A DNA stretch of 27,465 bases from Lachnospiraceae bacterium (GTDB taxonomy: Bacteria > Bacillota > Clostridia > Lachnospirales > Lachnospiraceae), in NCBI GenBank assembly GCA_009774375.1, contig VSNO01000044.1:1-27465 (forward strand), given 5' to 3'. Below the pieces are notes generated by a model that did no database searches, had not been told where the DNA came from, and saw nothing but the letters and a program-made list of their open reading frames with translations. A program made the translations under genes and the position numbers. Shown piece after piece: positions 16,718 through 22,723 of the stretch (within the stretch, counting starts at the first letter, position 1; every line of letters begins with the position of its first letter).

Positions 16718-17072
16718 CATCTACCTCGACTGCACCGATGTCAAGCGTATTCAGCGTCCGGCGCCTTCTCCTGTCCTCCTCGGACTTTTCCAGTATAAAC
16801 TGCTTCACGGCCTTTGCGTTCCTGATTTGCTGGATCAGCAGCAGCGGACTGGTGACATCCCCTGTATGGCACACGATCGTCCCGAGTCCGAACATTCTCT
16901 CGACCAATGAGCTTTTGAGCGTCACGTCCTGCACCTTATACATATAGCAGTCGTTTTCTTCCCTGTTCAGAAAACCTGTGTTGACCGTTATGACATCCTC
17001 CTTGATCGTATATACTGTAAAGGTAAATGGCAGTCCGAAGAACAGCCACCGTTTTCTCTCTTTGAATTCCAT
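16707..17072 (-). CDS. Bacterial PH-domain (bPH2) protein
   Basis: A 121-residue cytoplasmic or membrane-associated protein. Its core (residues 15-90) matches the bacterial pleckstrin-homology type 2 fold, including YTIKEDVITVNTGFLNRE and KVQDVTLKSSLVERMFGLG, the region where YdbS/YdbT-like proteins are most alike. A basic stretch EEDRRRRRT and an acidic end follow. It lacks the transmembrane pair seen in YdbS. GAGGAG lies 7 bases upstream of the start. Its 3' end overlaps the carboxypeptidase gene, suggesting a shared cell-envelope role; the molecular function is unknown. Confidence 0.85.
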   Translation of the reverse strand: MEFKERKRWLFFGLPFTFTVYTIKEDVITVNTGFLNREENDCYMYKVQDVTLKSSLVERMFGLGTIVCHTGDVTSPLLLIQQIRNAKAVKQFILEKSEEDRRRRRTLNTLDIGAVEVDDVE

Positions 17073-17144
17073 CTTTTCTCTCCTCGTCCATTGTAAAACT
17101 TTCCTGTCAAACTACTGTAATACCTTCAAAATCTACATTTATAT

Positions 17145-17172
17145 ATTATATCAGCTTTCACTACTTTTTCAA
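17145..17172 (-). promoter_or_regulatory. Promoter of the PH-domain/carboxypeptidase operon
   Basis: On the reverse strand TTGAAA (17167-17172), a 16-base spacer ending in TGA, then TATAAT (17145-17150), an extended -10 form. The -35 box lies inside the last codons of the decayed nuclease fragment. The stretch from 17073 to 17410 holds no complete gene, only promoters and that remnant. Confidence 0.75.
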
Positions 17173-17340
17173 GTCAATAAGTCTGTTATTTTGCCATCTG
17201 CCGATCACCGGCGCGAGCCTGTCCGTATGCGGAAGCGGCAGAAATACAATGTCCGCAAACCTCTTTCCTGACGGGAACTCCCGGTTCAGGAATCTTCCGT
17301 CCCATAACTCGTCTGATCCGCCGGCAATTTTTTTGCGATT
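17161..17340 (-). pseudogene. Decayed C-terminal fragment of a PD-(D/E)XK nuclease-like (PDDEXK_9/AAA-ATPase-linked) gene
   Basis: An open reverse-strand frame ending at a TAG at 17161 contains REFPSGKRFADIVFLP followed by LPHTDRLAPV. This closely resembles the catalytic block of the PDDEXK_9 family, proteins with an AAA-like N-terminus and a nuclease-like C-terminus that occur in many copies in Lachnospiraceae. There is no start codon or ribosome binding site. The expected ELKW motif with the catalytic Glu and Lys is replaced by IGRW, and the frame ends soon after, so this is a remnant. The frame stays open further upstream, under the pyrBI promoter, but the family resemblance is not clear there. 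The family assignment is from memory of its motifs. Confidence 0.5.
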
Positions 17341-17344
17341 ATCC

Positions 17345-17373
17345 TTGAAAGCTTCCTTCAGATATGGTACGAT
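17345..17373 (+). promoter_or_regulatory. Promoter of the pyrBI operon
   Basis: TTGAAA (17345-17350), 17-base spacer ending in TGG, then TACGAT (17368-17373), an extended -10 form. Transcription would start near 17380, about 30 bases before the leader peptide start codon. The rnpB promoter in this window has the same two hexamers and spacing. Confidence 0.7.
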
Positions 17374-17410
17374 AGCAAAAGGATATATTTGAAACAGGGA
17401 GGAAATGGTT

Positions 17411-17482
17411 ATGTTGGATACTGGATGTACTGCTCGGACCGGTTCTGGATCTGTTTTTCATTTTCATATTCATATGTTTTAG
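17411..17482 (+). CDS. Putative pyrBI leader peptide
   Basis: A 23-codon frame reading MLDTGCTARTGSGSVFHF and ending HIHMF. A strong AGGGAGG ribosome binding site lies at 17396-17402, 8 bases before the ATG. An in-frame ATG at 17405 is too close to that site. The last third of the gene is U-rich: 19 of the 30 bases at 17451-17480 are T. The stop codon is only 4 bases before the intrinsic terminator at 17487. In enterobacterial pyrBI, low UTP makes RNA polymerase pause in such a tract, letting the translating ribosome catch up and prevent terminator folding. The same logic fits here. The peptide probably has no function beyond being translated. Confidence 0.65.
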   Translation: MLDTGCTARTGSGSVFHFHIHMF

Positions 17483-17486
17483 TGAT

Positions 17487-17509
17487 GGAGAATTTATTTC
17501 TCCTTTTTT
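17487..17509 (+). terminator. Attenuator (intrinsic terminator) upstream of pyrB
   Basis: GGAGAA (17487-17492) and TTCTCC (17498-17503) form a 6-base-pair stem with a 5-base loop, followed by TTTTTT (17504-17509). It lies between the pyrBI promoter and pyrB, so it can only act on the pyrBI transcript. A ribosome at the leader stop codon (17480-17482) would cover the left arm and prevent folding. Confidence 0.75.
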
Positions 17510-17538
17510 ATTACACATTTTTAGATTAGGAGGTTTTT

Positions 17539-18453
17539 ATGAGACATTTAATGAGCCCACTTGATTTTTCCACGGAGGAGCTGGACAGGCTCTTTGCGCT
17601 CGCCGAGGATATCGAGAACAATCCTGCCAGATATGCGCACGCCTGCGAAGGAAAAAAGCTTGCCACCTGCTTCTATGAGCCGAGCACCCGCACCCGGCTC
17701 AGTTTTGAGGCTGCCATGCTCAATCTCGGCGGTCAGGTACTGGGATTCTCCGACGCCAATTCTTCCTCCGCCGCCAAAGGGGAGAGTGTGTCGGACACGA
17801 TCCGTGTGATCTCCTGCTTTGCCGATATCTGTGCGATGCGCCATCCAAAGGAGGGCGCACCCATGGTAGCGGCATCGCGCTCCTCCATCCCCGTCATCAA
17901 CGCCGGCGACGGCGGCCACCAGCATCCAACCCAGACACTCACCGACCTTCTGACCATACGCGCGATCAAGGGACGCCTTGGCAGCTTTACCATCGGACTC
18001 TGCGGCGATCTCAAATTCGGCCGCACCGTGCACTCGCTGATCAATGCGCTCGTCCGCTACGACAACATCCACTTCATATTCATATCTCCCGAGGAGCTCA
18101 CGATCCCCGACTACATCATCGAGATGCTCCGCGAGAAAAATGTGTCCTTCAGCGAGGTCCGGAAACTGGAAGAAGTCATGCCGGGGCTCGATATCCTCTA
18201 TATGACCAGAGTGCAGAAGGAGCGCTTCTTCAACGAGGAGGATTACGTAAGATTGAAGGATTACTATATCCTCGACCGTGAAAAGATGGAGCTTGCCAAG
18301 TCTGACATGATCGTCCTGCATCCGCTTCCGCGCGTCAATGAGATCTCTGTCGAAGTGGACGACGATCCCAGGGCAGTGTACTTCCGTCAGGTACAGTACG
18401 GCGTGTATGTGCGCATGGCGCTGCTCCTGACACTTTTGGAAATAGAGGTTTAA
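17539..18453 (+). CDS. pyrB: Aspartate carbamoyltransferase catalytic subunit
   Basis: A 304-residue cytosolic enzyme joining carbamoyl phosphate and aspartate to N-carbamoyl-aspartate, the committed step of pyrimidine synthesis. It has the carbamoyl-phosphate loop FYEPSTRTR (45-53), the GDGGHQHPTQTLTDLL segment and the aspartate-binding HPLPRV. Length is normal for the catalytic chain of the regulated, two-subunit enzyme. An AGGAGG site lies 6 bases before the ATG. pyrI follows after about 80 bases. Expression is probably controlled by the leader peptide and terminator upstream. Confidence 0.98.
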   Translation: MRHLMSPLDFSTEELDRLFALAEDIENNPARYAHACEGKKLATCFYEPSTRTRLSFEAAMLNLGGQVLGFSDANSSSAAKGESVSDTIRVISCFADICAMRHPKEGAPMVAASRSSIPVINAGDGGHQHPTQTLTDLLTIRAIKGRLGSFTIGLCGDLKFGRTVHSLINALVRYDNIHFIFISPEELTIPDYIIEMLREKNVSFSEVRKLEEVMPGLDILYMTRVQKERFFNEEDYVRLKDYYILDREKMELAKSDMIVLHPLPRVNEISVEVDDDPRAVYFRQVQYGVYVRMALLLTLLEIEV

Positions 18454-18532
18454 AGTGAGGATTTAAAACAAAAGTTCAACATAAAGTTCGAAATAAAAGT
18501 TTTAGAGATTCTGAACAGGAGGATATCAAGAC

Positions 18533-18976
18533 ATGTTAAATGTAGGAAAAATCGAAGAAGGCTTCGTCCTTGACCATATCAAAGCCGGCAAGAGCATGAG
18601 CATCTACAAGCACCTGGGGCTTGACAAGCTTGACTGTACTGTGGCGATCATCAAAAACGCCAGAAGCCAGAAAATGGGCAAGAAAGACATCCTGAAAGTG
18701 GAGTGCGACATCAACACCCTCAACCTTGACATCATAGGTTTTATCGATCACAACATCACTGTCAACGTTGTCAAAAACTGTGAGATCGTGCAGAAGCTTC
18801 CGCTGTCGCTCCCAAAAGAGATCAAAAATGTGCTGAAATGCAAAAATCCCCGCTGTATCACATCCATCGAGCAGGAGCTTCCGCACATCTTTGTCCTCAC
18901 TGATGAGAAAAAGGAGATCTACCGCTGCAAATACTGCGAAGAGAAATATGGCAGCAAGGATCATTTTAAGATATGA
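18533..18976 (+). CDS. pyrI: Aspartate carbamoyltransferase regulatory subunit
   Basis: A 147-residue protein with the N-terminal allosteric domain (residues 1-100, nucleotide effector binding) and a C-terminal zinc domain. The four zinc ligands are in CKNPRC (Cx4C) and CKYC (Cx2C), as in the enterobacterial protein. It binds CTP or ATP and imposes feedback control on PyrB in the dodecameric holoenzyme. An AGGAGG site lies 10 bases before the ATG. Its stop codon runs directly into the bidirectional terminator. Confidence 0.97.
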   Translation: MLNVGKIEEGFVLDHIKAGKSMSIYKHLGLDKLDCTVAIIKNARSQKMGKKDILKVECDINTLNLDIIGFIDHNITVNVVKNCEIVQKLPLSLPKEIKNVLKCKNPRCITSIEQELPHIFVLTDEKKEIYRCKYCEEKYGSKDHFKI

Positions 18977-19006
18977 AAAAACAGCAGGCAAAGGCCTGCT
19001 GTTTTT
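18976..19006. terminator. Bidirectional terminator between pyrI and the convergent GTPase gene
   Basis: CAGCAGGC (18982-18989) pairs perfectly with GCCTGCTG (18994-19001) around an AAAG loop. An A-run lies on the left and a T-run (19002-19006) on the right, so it can terminate in both directions. It touches the pyrI stop codon on one side and overlaps the stop codon of the minus-strand GTPase on the other. Confidence 0.9.
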
Positions 19007-19937
19007 AGGCAAAATTCAATATTTCCTCCTTGGGCTTTTTCGCCGGCTGCACGCTGACCGCATGGAGCACCGGTCCCTCACCGCTGTAATCCTTCCAGAA
19101 CTCCCTGTGGACGGTAGCTGTCACCTCCACCCACTCCTTGTTCGTAAGCTCGCTGCACCTGTCATATTTGCAGGCGTATCCCAGAAAAGCCATATCATCC
19201 GCACAGCAGGTCATTGCCATCCTTCCCGGCACGAAATATTCGTCATTGCTGTCCTCCGGCTTCAGCACCATTGCCTTGAACCGGATCGTCTTATCGATAT
19301 AGCGCTCGAGATTGTCCATGGCATCCAGATAGAAAATACCGTAACCGTAGTCATCCAGATCCAGGCGCTCACTCTTCAGATCATACGGCAGATCCTCCTC
19401 AAAGATCTGGTTTACCTCGCCGTTTTTGTCCTCAAAGATGATCTCCGCCTGCGGGTTCACGGCCTTTACATTTCTCTTAAAGCCGCTCAGCTGGTCGACC
19501 AGCCCGTCACAGCGGTTAAAGATGATGAGCTCTGATTTTCTGATCATCTCTGCCAGCAGCGAGCGCATATTTGTATAATAGTTCTGAAATGTAGAGGCGT
19601 CGATCGTCGTGATCTGCTGCTCTGTCCGCCAGTGCCACGGCAGCTTGAGGTTCTTGAAATTCCACATGCCGTTGTACTCGATGATGATGCGCTCCGGCTT
19701 ATGCTTCTTCTCCAGCTCGATCAGATTTGCCGAAGTCATCTGTGCCTCCTCATCCACCACTTCCACGATCGTCCGGCTGTTTTTGAGGATATCCTCGTCG
19801 TACTCGATCTCGCCCTCCTCACAGAGTATCAGCAGTGTCGTGCCTCTCGTCTGAAAATAGGGCTGTGAGAGCGTGTAGGAGATAAACTCCGTCTTGCCGC
19901 TCTCCAAAAATCCATTGATTATATATACGGGCTTCAT
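19005..19937 (-). CDS. G3E-type (CobW-like) GTPase with a C-terminal YcgQ/TIGR03943-like region
   Basis: A 310-residue protein. The N-terminal part is a G3E P-loop GTPase with Walker A GFLESGKT (9-16) and a Glu-rich switch region (EEGEIEYDE). The CxCC metal motif of most CobW proteins is absent. From about residue 190 the sequence resembles the C-terminal domain of YcgQ/TIGR03943 proteins, which are linked to permeases and, in Bacillus, to zinc-responsive genes. The match is PGRMAMTCCADDMAFLG with an adjacent Cys and a WVEVTATV strand. The two adjacent cysteines may replace CxCC as metal ligands; this is inference. A GGAG site lies close to the ATG. It follows the His-rich GTPase gene by 70 bases, probably in one operon. 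Confidence 0.85.
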   Translation of the reverse strand: MKPVYIINGFLESGKTEFISYTLSQPYFQTRGTTLLILCEEGEIEYDEDILKNSRTIVEVVDEEAQMTSANLIELEKKHKPERIIIEYNGMWNFKNLKLPWHWRTEQQITTIDASTFQNYYTNMRSLLAEMIRKSELIIFNRCDGLVDQLSGFKRNVKAVNPQAEIIFEDKNGEVNQIFEEDLPYDLKSERLDLDDYGYGIFYLDAMDNLERYIDKTIRFKAMVLKPEDSNDEYFVPGRMAMTCCADDMAFLGYACKYDRCSELTNKEWVEVTATVHREFWKDYSGEGPVLHAVSVQPAKKPKEEILNFA

Positions 19938-20007
19938 ATTTTCTCCAATCCCTGTAGATCACATATCACAGGCATACCAGTTCTTCGTGTCTCCTGTCAC
20001 TCCAGGA

Positions 20008-21162
20008 TCATCTGTGGAACAACGTCCCGAGATTCTCCTCGTTGAGCTGTGCCCCGATCACACAGATCTTCCCTGTGACTTCGGCGGCGCCAGCGCGCAC
20101 ATTGCTCTCGCCCGGAACATAGTCAAAATTCAGCCACGTGCCGTCTCCAGCCGGAACCATACCTTTTGCGCGGAGAATGGAGCCATATCTCTTCTCATCC
20201 TCAAGTTCCTCCAGAATATGCTCCAGCTCCTCCCTGGTATATGCCGCCGGCGTCTCAAATCCCCAGCTCGCAAAGATATCATCCGCATGATGATGGTGAT
20301 GATCGTGGTCGTGATCATGATGATCGTCATGGTCATGGTCGTGATGATGGTGGTGCTCATCGTGATCATGATGATCGTCATGGTCATGGTCATGATGATC
20401 GTCATGGTCATGGTCGTGATCATGATGGTGTTCGTCGTGATCGTGCGCGTCATGGTCATGATGGTGCTCATCGTGATCATGATGATCGTCATGGTCATGG
20501 TCGTGGTGATGATGGTGCTCATCGTGAAGCTTCGCAACTTCTGCCATGAGCTCCGCTTCCAGATCCTTGGCATTCTCTATCGTCTCCAGGATCTTCTTCC
20601 CATCAAGCGCATCCCACGGTGTCGTGATGACGGTCGCCTTATCGTTATGCTCACGGATGATCTCGAGTGCGGTGTTCAGTTTGCTCTCGCTGATATCCGC
20701 TGTCCTGCTCAGGATGATCGTGCCTGCATGCTCGATCTGGTTCAGGAAGAACTCCCCGAAATTCTTCGCGTACATCCTGCACTTGTTCGCGTCAACGACG
20801 ACGACAGCGCTGTTCAGCTCCACCTCGGCATCGGTATCTACGTTCTGCACCGCTTTCATGACATCAGAAAGCTTTCCCACACCAGACGGCTCGATCAGGA
20901 CCCTCTCCGGATGATACGTCTCGATCACTTCCTTCAGGGAACTGCCAAAATCCCCTACCAGGGAACAGCAGATGCATCCTGAGTTCATCTCCTTGATCTC
21001 GACACCAGCTTCCTTCAGAAACCCGCCGTCGATACCGATCTCGCCAAACTCATTCTCGATCAGTACGACCTTCGACGCATCCAGCGCCTCCTGCAAAAGC
21101 TTTTTGATCAGCGTGGTCTTCCCAGCGCCCAGAAAGCCCGAGAATATATCTATCTTAGTCAT
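20008..21162 (-). CDS. CobW/ZNG1-type G3E GTPase with a very large His/Asp metal-binding tract
   Basis: A 384-residue G3E GTPase. It has Walker A GFLGAGKT (9-16), the metal motif GCICCS with Cys 63, 65 and 66, and the EPSGVGK switch. The C-terminal CobW domain begins after residue 293. Between them, residues 213-292 consist almost only of His and Asp; 46 of the 80 are His. Such tracts store or hand over zinc, nickel or cobalt. This enzyme class uses GTP to load metal into client enzymes; the client is unknown. An AGGAGG site lies 9 bases before the start. The gene is the first of a two-gene unit with the second GTPase. The DNA of the tract is internally repetitive, so its length may vary between strains. 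Confidence 0.92.
   Translation of the reverse strand: MTKIDIFSGFLGAGKTTLIKKLLQEALDASKVVLIENEFGEIGIDGGFLKEAGVEIKEMNSGCICCSLVGDFGSSLKEVIETYHPERVLIEPSGVGKLSDVMKAVQNVDTDAEVELNSAVVVVDANKCRMYAKNFGEFFLNQIEHAGTIILSRTADISESKLNTALEIIREHNDKATVITTPWDALDGKKILETIENAKDLEAELMAEVAKLHDEHHHHHDHDHDDHHDHDEHHHDHDAHDHDEHHHDHDHDHDDHHDHDHDDHHDHDEHHHHHDHDHDDHHDHDHDHHHHHADDIFASWGFETPAAYTREELEHILEELEDEKRYGSILRAKGMVPAGDGTWLNFDYVPGESNVRAGAAEVTGKICVIGAQLNEENLGTLFHR
20287..20526 (-). repeat. Internal coding repeat encoding the His/Asp tract
   Basis: The DNA is built from close variants of CATGAT/GGTCAT blocks. The 20-mer gatgatcgtcatggtcatgg occurs exactly at 20319, 20370, 20394 and 20481 on the plus strand. Repeats of this kind are prone to slippage, so strain-to-strain length change in multiples of three bases is likely. 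The reading frame is intact throughout. Confidence 0.85.
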
Positions 21163-21247
21163 TGAACATAACCTCCTCTATCGTTTGTCATCTCTGATTG
21201 CTTTTATCTCTAATTTTTTATCTTAGCACAAACCAGCCTGACTTACC

Positions 21248-21260
21248 ATATCTTAGATAT
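21248..21260. promoter_or_regulatory. Short palindrome upstream of the GTPase operon
   Basis: ATATCT and AGATAT flank a single central base, a perfect 13-base palindrome. It lies just upstream of a possible promoter (weak TGGTAA -35, extended -10 TGCTAAGAT on the reverse strand) for the CobW-like operon. It does not resemble the Zur consensus. An operator role is possible but unproven. Confidence 0.3.
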
Positions 21261-21266
21261 TAAAAA

Positions 21267-21758
21267 TTAATAAACTGGTATATACCACTGCAGCTCCGCT
21301 GCGGGTATCTCCTCATAATTATCGACGCCCTCGCCTTTTCTCAAATATACATTTCTGATCCCCGCCTGTATGATCATGCGGGCACACAGCGGACATGGCT
21401 TCGCCTTGTGCACTGACAGGTCACCCGGATTGACGCCTGCAAGGTACAGATCCGCCCCCAGCGTCTGTTCCCTTGAACAGTTTAACAGTGCATTTGCTTC
21501 CGCATGGACTGCCCTGCAGACAGCATATCCCTCTCCCTGATGCATATCCAGCCTGATCCTCGGACACTCCCCGATATCACAGCAGTTCTCAAAACCCCTG
21601 GGCGATCCATTGTAACCTGTCGAGATCACTGCGTCATCCTTGACGATGACTGCTCCATATTTTCTCTTGATGCACGTACTCCGGTATGCAAAATTCTCCG
21701 CACAGTTCAGATATGCATCTATTTTTGAAATTCTTTTGTTTCCCTCTGGTCTAACCAC
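21267..21758 (-). CDS. Deoxycytidylate (dCMP) deaminase
   Basis: A 163-residue zinc enzyme of the cytidine/dCMP deaminase superfamily. The active site is HAE (85-87, with the catalytic Glu) and PCPLC (121-125). Additional Cys residues at 59, 60, 65 and 81 resemble the second-zinc region of ComEB-type dCMP deaminases. The segment YGAVIVKDDAVISTGYNGSPRG is also typical. The product dUMP feeds dTMP synthesis. The start is GTG at 21758 with a GGTAGG site upstream. Allosteric control by dCTP and dTTP is known for the family. Confidence 0.92.
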   Translation of the reverse strand: MVRPEGNKRISKIDAYLNCAENFAYRSTCIKRKYGAVIVKDDAVISTGYNGSPRGFENCCDIGECPRIRLDMHQGEGYAVCRAVHAEANALLNCSREQTLGADLYLAGVNPGDLSVHKAKPCPLCARMIIQAGIRNVYLRKGEGVDNYEEIPAAELQWYIPVY

Positions 21759-21782
21759 GTTTCCTACCTCAATCCATTCAAA

Positions 21783-22637
21783 TCATCCTATAATCATCTC
21801 ATACTCCGCCTCGATCAGTGACGGCGGAATACTGTACGTGATCTCAGCTTCTCTCACTTCAGCGTCCTCTGGCACCTCCCCGCCGGAGATCATACCCAGA
21901 AAACGTCCGCCCTCATCAAACACACCGCCGCCGGACATTCCTGCTCTCGAAAAACATTCCGTCACCAGTACATTCGTATTGAACAGCGGGACAAATGCAA
22001 GTCCCACAACGTTTCCCGTCGATATATTGACTGCATTTTGATCCATCACAGCTCCCACCTGCAAAACCTGTTTTCTCAGATATCCGGCCTCAAACGCTGC
22101 CTTTTCCTCCTCTGATCCCGCCTCATACAGGAGGGGGACAGCCTCATAAATATCCCGCAGGACGCTGTCTGCCACTGCCCCCTCCTGTATTCTGACAAAG
22201 CCTATATCATACTGCCCAGAGTATCCTATGACGTCGGCCGTCGCGATCGTCCCATTTCCAAAAACGATCTCAGCCTGCACATCCTTCTTAAGCAGGTGCT
22301 TATTGGAAACGATCACGATCCCGTCCTCAATCTTCCATATCGTCCCGCTTCCTGCAGAATCTTTCACAATAACTTTCACGATACTCCGCCTCGCAAGCTG
22401 GTAGACAATCTGCATCCTTATATCCTCCGCGTTCAGTTCCCCTGTTCCTGTCACATTCAATCCGGCCGCACGAGCCATTTTGACCGCAGTCCGCTCCGAT
22501 ACACACGATGCTGTTGCCAGGCCGTCCTTTCCCCGGAAAGTCCTGTGCACCATGACGCTCGACACTGCGATCAGACTTGTTATTGTCAGTATGCCCCAAA
22601 ATAAACACAATAATTTTTTCATATTCATATTCCACAT
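21783..22637 (-). CDS. Membrane-anchored trypsin-like serine protease without a PDZ domain
   Basis: A 284-residue protein. Residues 7-29 are a membrane anchor or signal peptide, followed by an extracellular chymotrypsin-fold domain. The catalytic residues are visible: His in SNKHLL (114), Asp in YDIGFV (144) and Ser in GMSGGG (235). It resembles the HtrA/DegP protease core but has no PDZ domain. The sequence between His and Asp is divergent, so activity may be low or specialised. The ribosome binding site is weak; three ATGs (22637, 22628, 22622) are possible and the longest is used. It follows the L,D-transpeptidase gene after a hairpin. Confidence 0.82.
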   Translation of the reverse strand: MWNMNMKKLLCLFWGILTITSLIAVSSVMVHRTFRGKDGLATASCVSERTAVKMARAAGLNVTGTGELNAEDIRMQIVYQLARRSIVKVIVKDSAGSGTIWKIEDGIVIVSNKHLLKKDVQAEIVFGNGTIATADVIGYSGQYDIGFVRIQEGAVADSVLRDIYEAVPLLYEAGSEEEKAAFEAGYLRKQVLQVGAVMDQNAVNISTGNVVGLAFVPLFNTNVLVTECFSRAGMSGGGVFDEGGRFLGMISGGEVPEDAEVREAEITYSIPPSLIEAEYEMIIG

Positions 22638-22660
22638 AAGAAGATCTTATATAACAACAA

Positions 22661-22689
22661 TTCCAGCATAGCTTGCGACTATACTGGAA
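22661..22689 (-). terminator. Terminator-like hairpin after the L,D-transpeptidase gene
   Basis: TTCCAGCATAG (22661-22671) and CTATACTGGAA (22679-22689) form an 11-base-pair stem with one wobble pair and a 7-base loop. On the reverse strand it is followed by a TTGTTGTTAT tail, which is only moderately U-rich. It may end or weaken transcription before the protease gene. Confidence 0.5.
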
Positions 22690-22723
22690 CTGCACGATAC
22701 TACTGATATACCTTATCCAATGA

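Noticed and set aside
20287..20526. Repeated short blocks that look like a small repeat array
   Set aside because: Not a CRISPR: no regular repeat-spacer pattern, and the repeats are in frame inside a gene.
19894..20982. Plus-strand frame opposite the His-rich GTPase, rich in Met, Val and Ile
   Set aside because: It is the complement of His/Asp repeats; the true gene is the CobW-type GTPase on the minus strand.
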